DNA from: CAZKNF01 sp964554105
GTDB lineage: Bacteria; Bacteroidota; Rhodothermia; Rhodothermales; VXPQ01
Direction: 5' to 3'
Length of the DNA stretch: 10,703 nt
Assembly: GCA_964554105.1 (NCBI GenBank)
Contig: CAZKNF010000092.1
Coordinates: 1-10,703 of the forward strand
The position numbers were made by a program, and so were the translations under genes. The stretch's first letter is position 1. Every line of letters begins with the position of its first letter. Of the stretch, positions 1 through 6,608 are shown in pieces. The notes under the pieces are model-generated. The model was not told the origin of the DNA. It did no database searches and saw nothing but the letters and a program-made list of their open reading frames with translations.

Positions 1-27
1 TGTACCCCTCACCGTGCGAGCGCGACA

Positions 28-693
28 CTATTGCTGGACCTGATCGATATCAATGTCGAGGCGATGATTGATCCGAAACCCGAAAAGGCCATCCGCGAGG
101 ATCTCCCCTTTCTGCCGGCGGTCAACCTCGGTCCCATTGACGGTGAACACAACATCATCTCCCTCGACGCGCGCACCCAGCACGTTTTCCTGTCGGCCGC
201 TCTCATCTTCAGCCTGGACTGCTTCATGGTCGGTCCAGTCGACGATGACGCTGCGCTCGTCTCCTTCGCGAGTAGCAATGAAGTACTCTCCCGTTTTACG
301 GACTAGGAAATAGGAATACGCCTGATCCGGGCCCGAAAGGTCAGAACCGCCGATGATGATGCCGTAGGATTCCGGGTTTTCGGGGGACTCGGTCTGAGTA
401 AATCGTGCCGACACTTCATAGTCGTCGGAGTGTGCCCAATCCGAATTGTAGAACACGGCCGCGGGTCCGGTAGTGGCGTGAAAGCCGTCGCCCATGGTCG
501 TGAAGACGAGGTCGTCAACAGGCTGGTCTCTGTCGGTTCGAGCCTCCCAACCTTCTGGAAATTCGCCTCCGCCTGCGACAGCAGTATCGGACTCGTGGTG
601 CTCGTCATGCTGGGCTGTTGCGGGCATGACGAACACGATCGCAAGCGCGGCTATTAGGAGTGTGGATGCACCGATGAACGAGAAGTTTTTCAT
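28..693 (-). CDS. Secreted DUF1080/LamG-like beta-sandwich protein of unknown function
   Basis: A 221-aa exported protein. The start is supported by a clear signal peptide: K2, a hydrophobic run at about 7-23, then an A-x-A site (ATA, 25-27), so the mature chain probably begins near Q28. A short His/acid stretch (HDEHHE, 29-34) and a Gly-rich linker follow. The rest (about 46-221) looks like one concanavalin-type beta sandwich resembling the DUF1080 / 3-keto-disaccharide hydrolase fold: 'FHATTGPA' near 71-78, 'YGIIIGGSDL' near 110-119, 'YFLVRKTGEYFI' near 128-139, 'VNGTEV' near 185-190 and a closing 'GFRINHRLDIDI'. I recall similar stand-alone proteins annotated as hypothetical. I see no catalytic residues that would define a substrate, so carbohydrate binding is only a fold-level guess. 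The start has no strong Shine-Dalgarno. The gene lies 135 bases downstream of the kinase gene on the same strand and probably has its own promoter. Confidence 0.85.
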   Translation of the reverse strand: MKNFSFIGASTLLIAALAIVFVMPATAQHDEHHESDTAVAGGGEFPEGWEARTDRDQPVDDLVFTTMGDGFHATTGPAAVFYNSDWAHSDDYEVSARFTQTESPENPESYGIIIGGSDLSGPDQAYSYFLVRKTGEYFIATREGDERSVIVDWTDHEAVQAEDESGRQENVLGARVEGDDVVFTVNGTEVDRRQKGEILADGLFGFRINHRLDIDIDQVQQ

Positions 694-828
694 GGCTAGC
701 TCGCAGTTTGTTTATTCGTCGGAGAATTCTCGGGTGGTTCGCTTCAAGCGGTGGAAGATGGACAACGGAGTGTGATATCTGCCATCTCAAGATCGAGTTT
801 GTCGATAACGTGACAACATTTCCGCTCG
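694..828. other. Intergenic region upstream of the secreted protein gene
   Basis: 135 bases between the kinase stop and the start of the secreted protein, presumably holding the latter's promoter. It contains a 10-bp perfect palindrome at 722-731 (GAGAATTCTC, about 30 bases from the start codon). There is also a loose inverted repeat, ATAACG (805-810) with CGTTAT (827-832), which runs into the kinase stop codon and could form a weak hairpin in the kinase transcript. No convincing -35/-10 pair and no terminator T-tract were found. Confidence 0.3.
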
Positions 829-1704
829 TTATGGAGCAATCGATCGCGCGAATCTGATGGTTTCCGCGCGAGCCCACATCCCGTGTGACTCCGCCACAGC
901 GCGGGCGAACGTCCATAGTCGAACGCGCTCGTGGTCGAGGCCGAGAAGATCCGCAAAGTGTCGGATCGTCCGCTCCGGCGCGGATCGCAGTCTCGCTTCG
1001 CAGTTGAAAAGGTGCTGCGTCGCGTCATATGCAGGATCACCAACGAACGGCTTCGGATCGATCACGAGCCACGGCTCTCGCTGAGCCCGAAGAACATTGC
1101 CCGCATGAAGGTCGGTTGCCAGTAATACGTCTCCTGGTGAGCTTCGCGGCAGTTCTTCGAATAGGAGCAGACCCTCGCGGACGAGTCCCGGATCGGTCCA
1201 TCGATCGGAGATGGCTAGCGTCTCATTGCTCCAAGCCTCCAGCATCGTCGACAGCGGACGAAAGCCATGCGGCGGGCGCGGCACTCGCCAGAGCCGCAGC
1301 AAGAGTCCTGCGATGACGACATCTTGCTCCTTTTCCGGCCGCTCGCGAAGTGCAGTTCCTGGCTCGCAGCGTTCGAGCAGCATTGCATTCATATGTAAAT
1401 CAGCTGCAAGAAGTCGCACCGTAGGGTTGCCATCCCAGAAGCGCAAGCCGGCTATTTCGTGCTCACCCTCCATGTGCGGCATGCCGAGCTTCAGCACGGC
1501 GGGGGTACCGTCATCGAGCGTAACGGGCGCCACCCAGGCGCAGCTGCCTTCTCCCCTCTCGAACGGGATTCCACGCGTGAGCGACCATCTGCGCTCTAGC
1601 TCGCTGACGGCATCCGGCAACCGTTCGTACCAGGCCGCTCGCTCGGGCGTCTTGCGGCAGGCATCCGCGAGCCTTTCTGGCGGCTCAGCCATTTGCCACT
1701 GCAT
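829..1704 (-). CDS. APH(6)/hydroxyurea phosphotransferase-family kinase
   Basis: A 291-aa cytoplasmic small-molecule kinase of the aminoglycoside/hydroxyurea resistance family (streptomycin 6-phosphotransferases and hydroxyurea kinases), expected to move the ATP gamma-phosphate to a hydroxyl group. Visible elements: the ATP lysine in 'AVLKLG' (K72) with helix-C glutamates E81/E83; the family motif 'LLERCEPGTAL' (109-119); the catalytic loop 'ATDLHAGN' (196-203) with D198 as base and N203; and the metal aspartate in 'VIDPKPFVGDPAYD' (D216). The loop has T-D-L-H rather than the H-G-D common in other APHs, which I recall as usual for this branch. The assigned start overlaps the DUF1697 gene by 20 bases. 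A second ATG at 1692 (residue 5) reduces the overlap to 8 and is equally plausible. Either way the two genes look translationally coupled. The family is clear; the substrate (antibiotic, hydroxyurea or a native metabolite) cannot be read from the sequence. Confidence 0.9.
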   Translation of the reverse strand: MQWQMAEPPERLADACRKTPERAAWYERLPDAVSELERRWSLTRGIPFERGEGSCAWVAPVTLDDGTPAVLKLGMPHMEGEHEIAGLRFWDGNPTVRLLAADLHMNAMLLERCEPGTALRERPEKEQDVVIAGLLLRLWRVPRPPHGFRPLSTMLEAWSNETLAISDRWTDPGLVREGLLLFEELPRSSPGDVLLATDLHAGNVLRAQREPWLVIDPKPFVGDPAYDATQHLFNCEARLRSAPERTIRHFADLLGLDHERVRLWTFARAVAESHGMWARAETIRFARSIAP

Positions 1705-2230
1705 CGATTTTGAGGACGGTGTTCCAGTTCCTGGCGGTCCCGCTCACACGAAGTCGTTTCTCGATGAACGGCCCGGTCACGCGAGAGCGACCGATACCGT
1801 CGGGGTAGACGAGGTAGACCTCTCTGCTACCGGCATCTCGGACCTTCTCAGGACCTCTGATATCCGCCTGAAGAGTGTCTACGGCGCCAGGTTCGGGCGT
1901 ATCCTTCAGAAACCCGATGAGCAGGTGACTCGGATCACCCGCGGCTTCTTCAGGAAATGGGTTTCCATCCAGAATGGCCTTCCATTCTTCCGGTGATCGT
2001 ACAAAAAAGTCAGTGCGAAGCCCGAGTCGCTCATCGGCCTCGGATTCGAGCACGCGCTCCAATTCCGCACCATCATCGATGTCGGTCTCGAAGACGATAT
2101 TGCCGGTCTGAAGCAGGGATTGGACGTCGCGGAAACCGATCGTCGTGCAAAACTCGCGTAGGTCGGCCATTGGAATTCGCCGGTTGCCACCGACATTTAT
2201 TCCCTTGAGCAGTGCGATCTTCGTTGTCAT
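1685..2230 (-). CDS. DUF1697 family protein
   Basis: A 181-aa protein of the DUF1697 family, recognised by its N-terminus 'IALLKGINVGGNRRIPM' (about 5-21), followed by 'LREFCTTIGFRDVQSLLQTGNIVF', and by a C-terminal 'VTGPFIEKRL...TARNWNTVLKI' block. Length and start match the family, which typically begins a few residues before this Lys-Gly-Ile-Asn-Val-Gly motif. I know of no established biochemical role for it. The protein looks cytoplasmic, with no signal peptide or membrane segment. It sits 51 bases after the DUF1499 gene and its stop codon lies inside the start of the kinase gene, so the DUF1697-kinase pair is almost certainly co-transcribed. No strong ribosome-binding site is visible. 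Confidence 0.9.
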   Translation of the reverse strand: MTTKIALLKGINVGGNRRIPMADLREFCTTIGFRDVQSLLQTGNIVFETDIDDGAELERVLESEADERLGLRTDFFVRSPEEWKAILDGNPFPEEAAGDPSHLLIGFLKDTPEPGAVDTLQADIRGPEKVRDAGSREVYLVYPDGIGRSRVTGPFIEKRLRVSGTARNWNTVLKIDAVANG

Positions 2231-2281
2231 CTTCGGTGTGCTTTGGAGGATGTGAGGTGGACCGAGTTTCTATGGTAGATC

Positions 2282-3046
2282 CTACGGCGATACTTCTTCC
2301 AAGTAGTCGCGTATGCGCCGCGCGTTGACGCCCAGGTCGCCGCCGCCGACGCGAGAGACAGAGCGGACGTCAATCACAGCGCGCCCATCGGCCGGTGTAA
2401 CTCGAACCACGACATCGTCCTTGAAACCATACCAGAATGTCTCGTCTGTGGCTTCGATCCGGCCTTCCACCGAGTCAGCTGCTACAATTTCCCAGCCCAT
2501 CTCCCCGGCGGCATCCAGCGCGTGTTCAAATGCACGCGATGCCGAGAGATCGAGCGTGAGCGGCCGGATGTCGGGGTACGCCTCGCGCTGCTGAGCAGCG
2601 ACCTGTTCGCCACCGTATTCGATCGGATTCGGCGCATCGGCCCGAAGCGGTGCGATGTCGACGAATTGTGGTGGATCGTCTGTGTCTGTCGTGATGTCGT
2701 GGATCGGGGGTACCCGCTGTGCGAGTCTCTGGACTTGCCAAGGAATCAGGAACGTAAGTAGAGCCACAAGAAACGCAAAGACGGCGAGCGGCATTCCACG
2801 GCGGGCAGCGCCTGGCCGCGTCCGAAAGATTGCGAGGATCGACAGTGCCGCGACAATAACGCCTCCATATGCAGCCAACCGAAGCATCCCGAATCCGGTG
2901 CTGAAGTGCCACCATCCCCACCGAGTGCCGAAGCTGGAGAGAAGGGCCAACAGGGCCAGGACTACCGCGAGCATCGCGACCAACAGAGCGAAGCGCGACC
3001 GCGGCCGGGCAGCCGATGCCGCCGGAGATTCGGACGTTCTTGCCAT
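2282..3046 (-). CDS. DUF1499 domain inner-membrane protein
   Basis: A 254-aa protein with an N-terminal membrane module and a soluble C-terminal DUF1499 domain. After a basic, Ser/Ala-rich head, three hydrophobic segments lie near 19-39, 57-74 and 85-104. The domain (about 112-251) shows typical DUF1499 blocks: 'PPIHDITTDTDDPPQF' (113-128), 'AYPDIRPL' (156-163), 'ETFWYGFKDDVVVRV' (202-216) and 'DVRSVSRVGGGDLGVNARRI' (226-245). The family is widespread in bacteria and uncharacterised. I make no functional claim beyond membrane anchoring, and which side of the membrane the domain faces is not determined. The gene begins 40 bases after the catalase stop on the same strand, so read-through from katE is likely. 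The next gene (DUF1697) follows after 51 bases. The start has no obvious Shine-Dalgarno. Confidence 0.9.
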   Translation of the reverse strand: MARTSESPAASAARPRSRFALLVAMLAVVLALLALLSSFGTRWGWWHFSTGFGMLRLAAYGGVIVAALSILAIFRTRPGAARRGMPLAVFAFLVALLTFLIPWQVQRLAQRVPPIHDITTDTDDPPQFVDIAPLRADAPNPIEYGGEQVAAQQREAYPDIRPLTLDLSASRAFEHALDAAGEMGWEIVAADSVEGRIEATDETFWYGFKDDVVVRVTPADGRAVIDVRSVSRVGGGDLGVNARRIRDYLEEVSP

Positions 3047-3065
3047 AATTCTGAAGCTGGTGGTC

Positions 3066-3087
3066 CGTCAGACGTCTCGTCAGACGT
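3066..3087. repeat. 10-bp direct repeat and small hairpin at the catalase stop
   Basis: CGTCAGACGT occurs twice, at 3066-3075 and 3078-3087, a 12-base periodicity. The same bases give an inverted repeat, ACGTCT (3072-3077) with AGACGT (3082-3087) around a 4-base loop. It begins at the last base of the catalase stop codon and fills much of the 40-base gap to the DUF1499 gene. No T-tract follows, so I do not call it an intrinsic terminator. It could be an mRNA end-protecting hairpin or chance. Confidence 0.35.
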
Positions 3088-5207
3088 TATGCAGGCACCT
3101 GCTTTCTAGTGTCTCGACTGAAGAATCGGTGCTGAGCGACGGCATTGACATATTTCTCCGCGAAGCCGTCGAGTCCTTTCGAGGCGTCATGCAGCGTCAC
3201 AACTCCCTTATCGTCGGCTAGCTTCCGCTTGCTCAAGTCGACGCCCGGAACGAATGCCGCTGCCAACAACTGCACGCCCTCGCCTGTGGCTCCGATCGGC
3301 TTGCCGTGCTTGAAAGCCTCTGAGATAAAGTGGAGCGCCTCACCTTGCATCTTCTGCGCATCGATGCTCGCCTCACCCCCGGGGACGAGAACGGCATCAA
3401 AAAGAACGGAAGATGTCGTGACGTGGCTCTTGTCGACTTCGACCTGTTCACCGTCCGATCCTTTCACCATTCCCTTGAATTTTGAAACGACCTTCGCATG
3501 CGCGCCTCGATGCACGAGAATGTTTTTGACTTTCATGAACTGGTCCGCGTCGAATCCATCGGCCAGGAGAATAGCAATTCTGCGACTCTGAATGCTATCG
3601 AAACGGCCTCGATGTTTGACGCTCACTTCCGGTGCCTTTTTCTTGTGTTTCTTACCGGCGAAAGAGGACGGCGGCGCAATCCCGATGCCGCGCGCGATGC
3701 GTACCGCGAGATCATGGTCTATCCTGTTGAAAAACTCATCGATTAGTCGCTGCCGCACCTCCTTGCTCTCGACCTTTCCGAGCTCAAAGTGGCCGGCCTC
3801 GACAAGCCGATCCTGCTCGTCCGGGGTCAGGCTGTTCCAGAACATGGTCGCCTGACTGAAATGATCTTTAAAACTGTCGGAGCGTTCGCGGATTTTTCTG
3901 CCGTCCACCTGCTCGCTGTGGTGCACATATCCACCCATGTTCTCCGGTGCTGTCATGGGACAACCACCTCCGAGCGAATTCGGGGAATAGTTGACCTTGC
4001 CGCGATTCACTGTTTGCCGCATGAATCCGTCGCGCTGGTTGTTATGTACTTCGGCGAGTGGCCTGTTGATGGGGATTTCGTTGAAGTTCGCACTGGTAAA
4101 ACGGTTGAGTTGCGTGTCGATGTAGGAGAAAAGCCGCCCCTGGAGGAGCGGATCGTTCGTGAAATCGATACCTGGAACCACATGCCCAGGGTGAAATGCC
4201 ACCTGTTCCGTCTCGGCGAAAAAATTGTCGGGGTTTCGGTTGAGTGTCATTTTCCCGACGATTCTCACCGGTACGTCATCCTCAGGAATAATCTTCGTCG
4301 GATCTAGCAGATCGAAATCGAATTTATGCTCGTGCTTCTCCTCCACAACCTGGATTCCCAACTCGAATTCCGGATAATCCCCCATTTCGATGGCCTCCCA
4401 CAGGTCGCGCCGGTTGAAGTCCGGATCCTTACCCGCGATCTTCTGCGACTCATCCCACACGAGGGAGTGCGTGCCGAGCTTCGGCCGCCAGTGAAATTTG
4501 ATGAAGCACGATTTTCCCGCGGCATTAATAAATCGAAAGGTGTGGACTCCGAAACCTTCCATCATGCGATAGGACCGCGGAAGCGCCCGGTCGGACAGAA
4601 CCCACATGATCATGTGAGCGCTTTCGGGCATGAGTGAGACGAAATCCCAGAAGTTCTCATGCGCGGCGGACGCCTGTGGCATCTCATGATGGGGCTCCGG
4701 CTTGATGGCGTGGACGAGGTCGGGAAACTTGATGCCGTCCTGGATGAAGAAGACGGGCATGTTGTTGGCAACGAGGTCCCAGTTGCCCTCATCCGTATAA
4801 AACTTCGTCGCGAATCCTCGGACGTCCCGAACGGTATCCGCCGAGCCGCGGAAACCGACGACGGTCGAGAAGCGGACGAAGACGGGGGTCTTCACCATTG
4901 GTTTCTGAAAGACGGAAGCGCGCGTCAGATCGGTCAGCGGTTCGTAGACCTGGAAGTAGCCATGAGCGGCGGAGCCCCGGGCATGCACGACGCGCTCAGG
5001 AATGCGCTCGTGGTCGAAGTGGGTCATCTTCTCGCGAAAATGGAAGTCCTCCATCAGGGTAGGACCTCGCTTCCCGGCCTTCAACGAATCGTCCGTATGG
5101 TTGACGCGGACGCCGTGATTTGTGCTCAGATACCGGTCTTCGCCGTTTTCGCCCTGCTCGCGGAACGGCTCCATACTCTCGTGTTTGCTCTTCCCTGACT
5201 CTGACAT
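3087..5207 (-). CDS. katE: Large-subunit (clade 2, HPII-type) monofunctional catalase
   Basis: A 706-aa haem catalase that converts hydrogen peroxide to water and oxygen in the cytoplasm. The core (about 25-515) holds catalytic H75 ('RIPERVVHARG'), N148 ('LVANN') and haem-ligating Y362 with R358 ('GRLFSY'). H339 ('QVAFHPGH') lies 23 residues before Y362, the spacing of the crosslinked His392-Tyr415 pair of E. coli HPII, so the same modification is possible. A Lys-rich linker (519-524) leads to a flavodoxin/DJ-1-like C-terminal domain (about 542-690), the hallmark of the large-subunit clade. Its nucleophile-elbow region 'GATGEG' (639-644) has no Cys, as expected for a non-catalytic domain. Overall length is slightly below HPII (about 750). 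The local sequence 'YIDTQLNRFTSANFNEIP' departs from the usual TDTQ-x-x-R-x-GGPNF version. The start is fixed by a strong purine-rich Shine-Dalgarno (5212-5221). It heads a possible operon with DUF1499. Confidence 0.97.
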   Translation of the reverse strand: MSESGKSKHESMEPFREQGENGEDRYLSTNHGVRVNHTDDSLKAGKRGPTLMEDFHFREKMTHFDHERIPERVVHARGSAAHGYFQVYEPLTDLTRASVFQKPMVKTPVFVRFSTVVGFRGSADTVRDVRGFATKFYTDEGNWDLVANNMPVFFIQDGIKFPDLVHAIKPEPHHEMPQASAAHENFWDFVSLMPESAHMIMWVLSDRALPRSYRMMEGFGVHTFRFINAAGKSCFIKFHWRPKLGTHSLVWDESQKIAGKDPDFNRRDLWEAIEMGDYPEFELGIQVVEEKHEHKFDFDLLDPTKIIPEDDVPVRIVGKMTLNRNPDNFFAETEQVAFHPGHVVPGIDFTNDPLLQGRLFSYIDTQLNRFTSANFNEIPINRPLAEVHNNQRDGFMRQTVNRGKVNYSPNSLGGGCPMTAPENMGGYVHHSEQVDGRKIRERSDSFKDHFSQATMFWNSLTPDEQDRLVEAGHFELGKVESKEVRQRLIDEFFNRIDHDLAVRIARGIGIAPPSSFAGKKHKKKAPEVSVKHRGRFDSIQSRRIAILLADGFDADQFMKVKNILVHRGAHAKVVSKFKGMVKGSDGEQVEVDKSHVTTSSVLFDAVLVPGGEASIDAQKMQGEALHFISEAFKHGKPIGATGEGVQLLAAAFVPGVDLSKRKLADDKGVVTLHDASKGLDGFAEKYVNAVAQHRFFSRDTRKQVPA

Positions 5208-5211
5208 GCTG

Positions 5212-5221
5212 CTCCTTCCTT
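5212..5221 (-). promoter_or_regulatory. Strong Shine-Dalgarno of the catalase gene
   Basis: On the minus strand AAGGAAGGAG ends four bases before the catalase ATG. It is the clearest ribosome-binding site in the window and decides the start at 5207 over the later Met at residue 12. Most other genes here lack a comparable site, which suggests that efficient catalase translation is selected. Confidence 0.75.
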
Positions 5222-5235
5222 AGGACGGTGAGGTT

Positions 5236-5251
5236 TGAACGGAAACGTTCA
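5236..5251. promoter_or_regulatory. Inverted repeat in the katE leader (possible operator or hairpin)
   Basis: TGAACG-GAAA-CGTTCA, with 6-bp arms and a 4-base spacer, lies about 30 bases upstream of the catalase start codon. It could be a repressor or activator half-site pair, or a hairpin in the 5' leader. It does not match a regulator consensus that I can name: the GAAC/GTTC spacing is 6, not the 4 of the Bacillus-type LexA box. Confidence 0.3.
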
Positions 5252-5298
5252 TGTGTAACCACAGGCAACAAGGAGCGTTCGTCCGAAGCTATGACGAG

Positions 5299-5317
5299 GT
5301 TATAACGATGCGCATCG
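5299..5317 (-). promoter_or_regulatory. 12-bp perfect palindrome next to a -10-like box upstream of katE
   Basis: CGATGCGCATCG (5306-5317) is a perfect palindrome in the 127-base gap between the HTH_42 stop and the catalase start. Immediately downstream on the minus strand, with one base between, comes TATAAC (5299-5304), a good -10-like hexamer. No matching -35 stands out at the right distance, so the promoter call is tentative. A palindrome touching the -10 would suit a repressor operator, or it may be the hairpin ending the HTH_42 transcript. Confidence 0.3.
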
Positions 5318-5334
5318 GCTGCGTGCTGCAAATA

Positions 5335-6438
5335 CTATTCTGATGGTGTCGGGTTGTTGTCCGGCTGAACGACCGTGCACTCGTGCTTCAAAAAATGAGC
5401 GTACCTTGCTGCCACAGCGTTGGCGGATGCGAAGAGGTGGTCCGACAGCTGCCGGAAGGGTTTAAGCGTGACGTGCAGCGCGTCCTTTTGGAATGTAGAT
5501 TTCCAGAGTCCAACGACGCGTCCCTCCACGAGGATCGTCGGACGGAACATGCCGTTGCTGCTGGCGACCTTTTTCGCATGTGCGGTATCAATCGCAGCAG
5601 TCCGGTCTTTATACCCGAGCAGATACTCATCGAATCCGGGAAGCAGATCGATGGACGGTCTATTCTTCAGCGGAGGAGAGGTGCCCGGCGGGCCGAGGTA
5701 ACGCTTCTCGTTTATCGATATCTCGTTCAGCTCGGCTTCGACCGCCGCTATGGCCGTTCGCGCATCGCGTACCGTCAGCCCGGACCACCAGACAAAATCC
5801 TGGAGCGTTGCCGGGCCGCGACTTGAAAAGTAGCGCAGGGCAAGTTCTGCCAGCGCCTCATCGTGCGTCAATTCTCGGGATCTCGGCTGCCATTCATCGA
5901 AGAGAACAAACGTATGCTGCCTGCCTCTCATCGAGCCAAAGCAGATTCGTCGTTCGAGGCCGAGGCGGTTTAGGATATGGTAGGAACGCTGTCCATCGGG
6001 ATTGATGCCGGCCTCCCTCAGCGCATCGTTCACCTCGGCACGCATCAATTGACGGCCTCCGCGGAGTGCGCGGCTAAGCACATTGTCGCTTTTGGCGAAG
6101 ATCTCCTCATCCAGATTTAGCTCGCGATATCTCCTGGCACTGCGTGCGATAATGCGTGGGGCGGTGAGAGCGAGGATCCATTCTAGATCTTCGGCTGCCA
6201 CGATGTGGAGGGTACCACGCAAAGACCAAGAGCGGACAATCGCCTTTTCGGCGATGGCACGTTCGATTTCGTCGATCGTACAGCCCGGAAGACGAAGTCC
6301 GATGGACCAGAGGGCACCCGGAAAATCCTGTGCCTGGACGGCGCCCAGCCGCGCCACGACGTCGCGCGGTGTTTCACTCCGGACAGTGTGGATGCCCTGA
6401 TTGCAGAGGCGATGCTGCCGGATGTCCGAGTTTGTCAT
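5335..6438 (-). CDS. HTH_42 (AlkZ-like) winged-helix protein, putative DNA glycosylase
   Basis: A 367-aa protein of the winged-helix HTH_42 family (PF06224, formerly DUF1006), which includes the bacterial DNA glycosylases AlkZ and AlkX/YcaQ that remove bulky N-alkylated bases and unhook interstrand crosslinks. The N-terminus 'DIRQHRLCNQGI' leads to 'LGAVQAQDFPGALWSIGLRL' (32-51). This contains Q35-A-Q37, matching the Q-phi-Q catalytic motif of AlkZ-type enzymes rather than the Q-phi-D of AlkX. Other landmarks are 'IVRSWSLRGTLHIVAAEDL' (about 67-85), a winged-helix stretch near 150-185 ('YHILNRLGLERRICFG'), 'RYFSSRGPATLQDFVWWSGL' near 207-226, and 'LLPGFDEYLLGYKDR' near 268-282. Length and start fit the family. 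No signal peptide is present, so it acts in the cytoplasm on DNA. It ends 127 bases before catalase. Family assignment is firm; glycosylase activity is inferred from the motif, and many such proteins are annotated only as winged-helix DNA-binding. Confidence 0.88.
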   Translation of the reverse strand: MTNSDIRQHRLCNQGIHTVRSETPRDVVARLGAVQAQDFPGALWSIGLRLPGCTIDEIERAIAEKAIVRSWSLRGTLHIVAAEDLEWILALTAPRIIARSARRYRELNLDEEIFAKSDNVLSRALRGGRQLMRAEVNDALREAGINPDGQRSYHILNRLGLERRICFGSMRGRQHTFVLFDEWQPRSRELTHDEALAELALRYFSSRGPATLQDFVWWSGLTVRDARTAIAAVEAELNEISINEKRYLGPPGTSPPLKNRPSIDLLPGFDEYLLGYKDRTAAIDTAHAKKVASSNGMFRPTILVEGRVVGLWKSTFQKDALHVTLKPFRQLSDHLFASANAVAARYAHFLKHECTVVQPDNNPTPSE

Positions 6439-6608
6439 CAGAGCCGTTCAAACTTCTACGTCAGCTTATCGGATGCATTCTTTCTCTGCGGCGACGATTT
6501 CGCGCTAACAGATCTCCGGCGGCGCTCCTCTAGTCCAGCTCCGTCAATGAAAGGCTCGATCAGTTCCAGGCGGTCGGGGATTCGACGATCTCGATCATAC
6601 TTGCGAGT
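6439..6608. other. Gap between the sugar dehydrogenase and HTH_42 genes
   Basis: 170 bases that must contain the end of the dehydrogenase transcript and any promoter for the HTH_42 gene. The minus strand stays open for 50 codons in the dehydrogenase frame after its TGA, up to a TAG at 6458-6456. The would-be peptide is charged and Arg-rich and has no ATG, so I do not call it a gene. No terminator hairpin with a T-tract and no clear -35/-10 were seen. Confidence 0.3.

Noticed and set aside
1211..1996. 261-codon plus-strand open frame antisense to the kinase and DUF1697 genes
   Set aside because: It covers parts of two confidently assigned genes in opposite orientation. Its translation is Ser/Arg-rich low complexity with no domain motif, typical of the shadow of GC-rich coding sequence.
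2655..3221. 188-codon plus-strand frame across the DUF1499 gene and the catalase end
   Set aside because: It is the reverse of two real genes plus their gap, with Arg/Ser-rich composition and no motif.
3789..4307. 172-codon plus-strand frame antisense to the catalase middle
   Set aside because: It is contained in catalase coding sequence and has no recognisable protein features.
4659..5198. 179-codon plus-strand frame antisense to the catalase N-terminal half
   Set aside because: It lies wholly inside the catalase gene, whose residues are clearly conserved; such antisense frames are common artefacts.
5236..5251. Possible LexA/SOS box upstream of katE
   Set aside because: The half-sites are separated by the wrong distance for the Bacillus/actinobacterial consensus (GAAC-N6-GTTC, not N4), and it is not the alphaproteobacterial GTTC-N7-GTTC.
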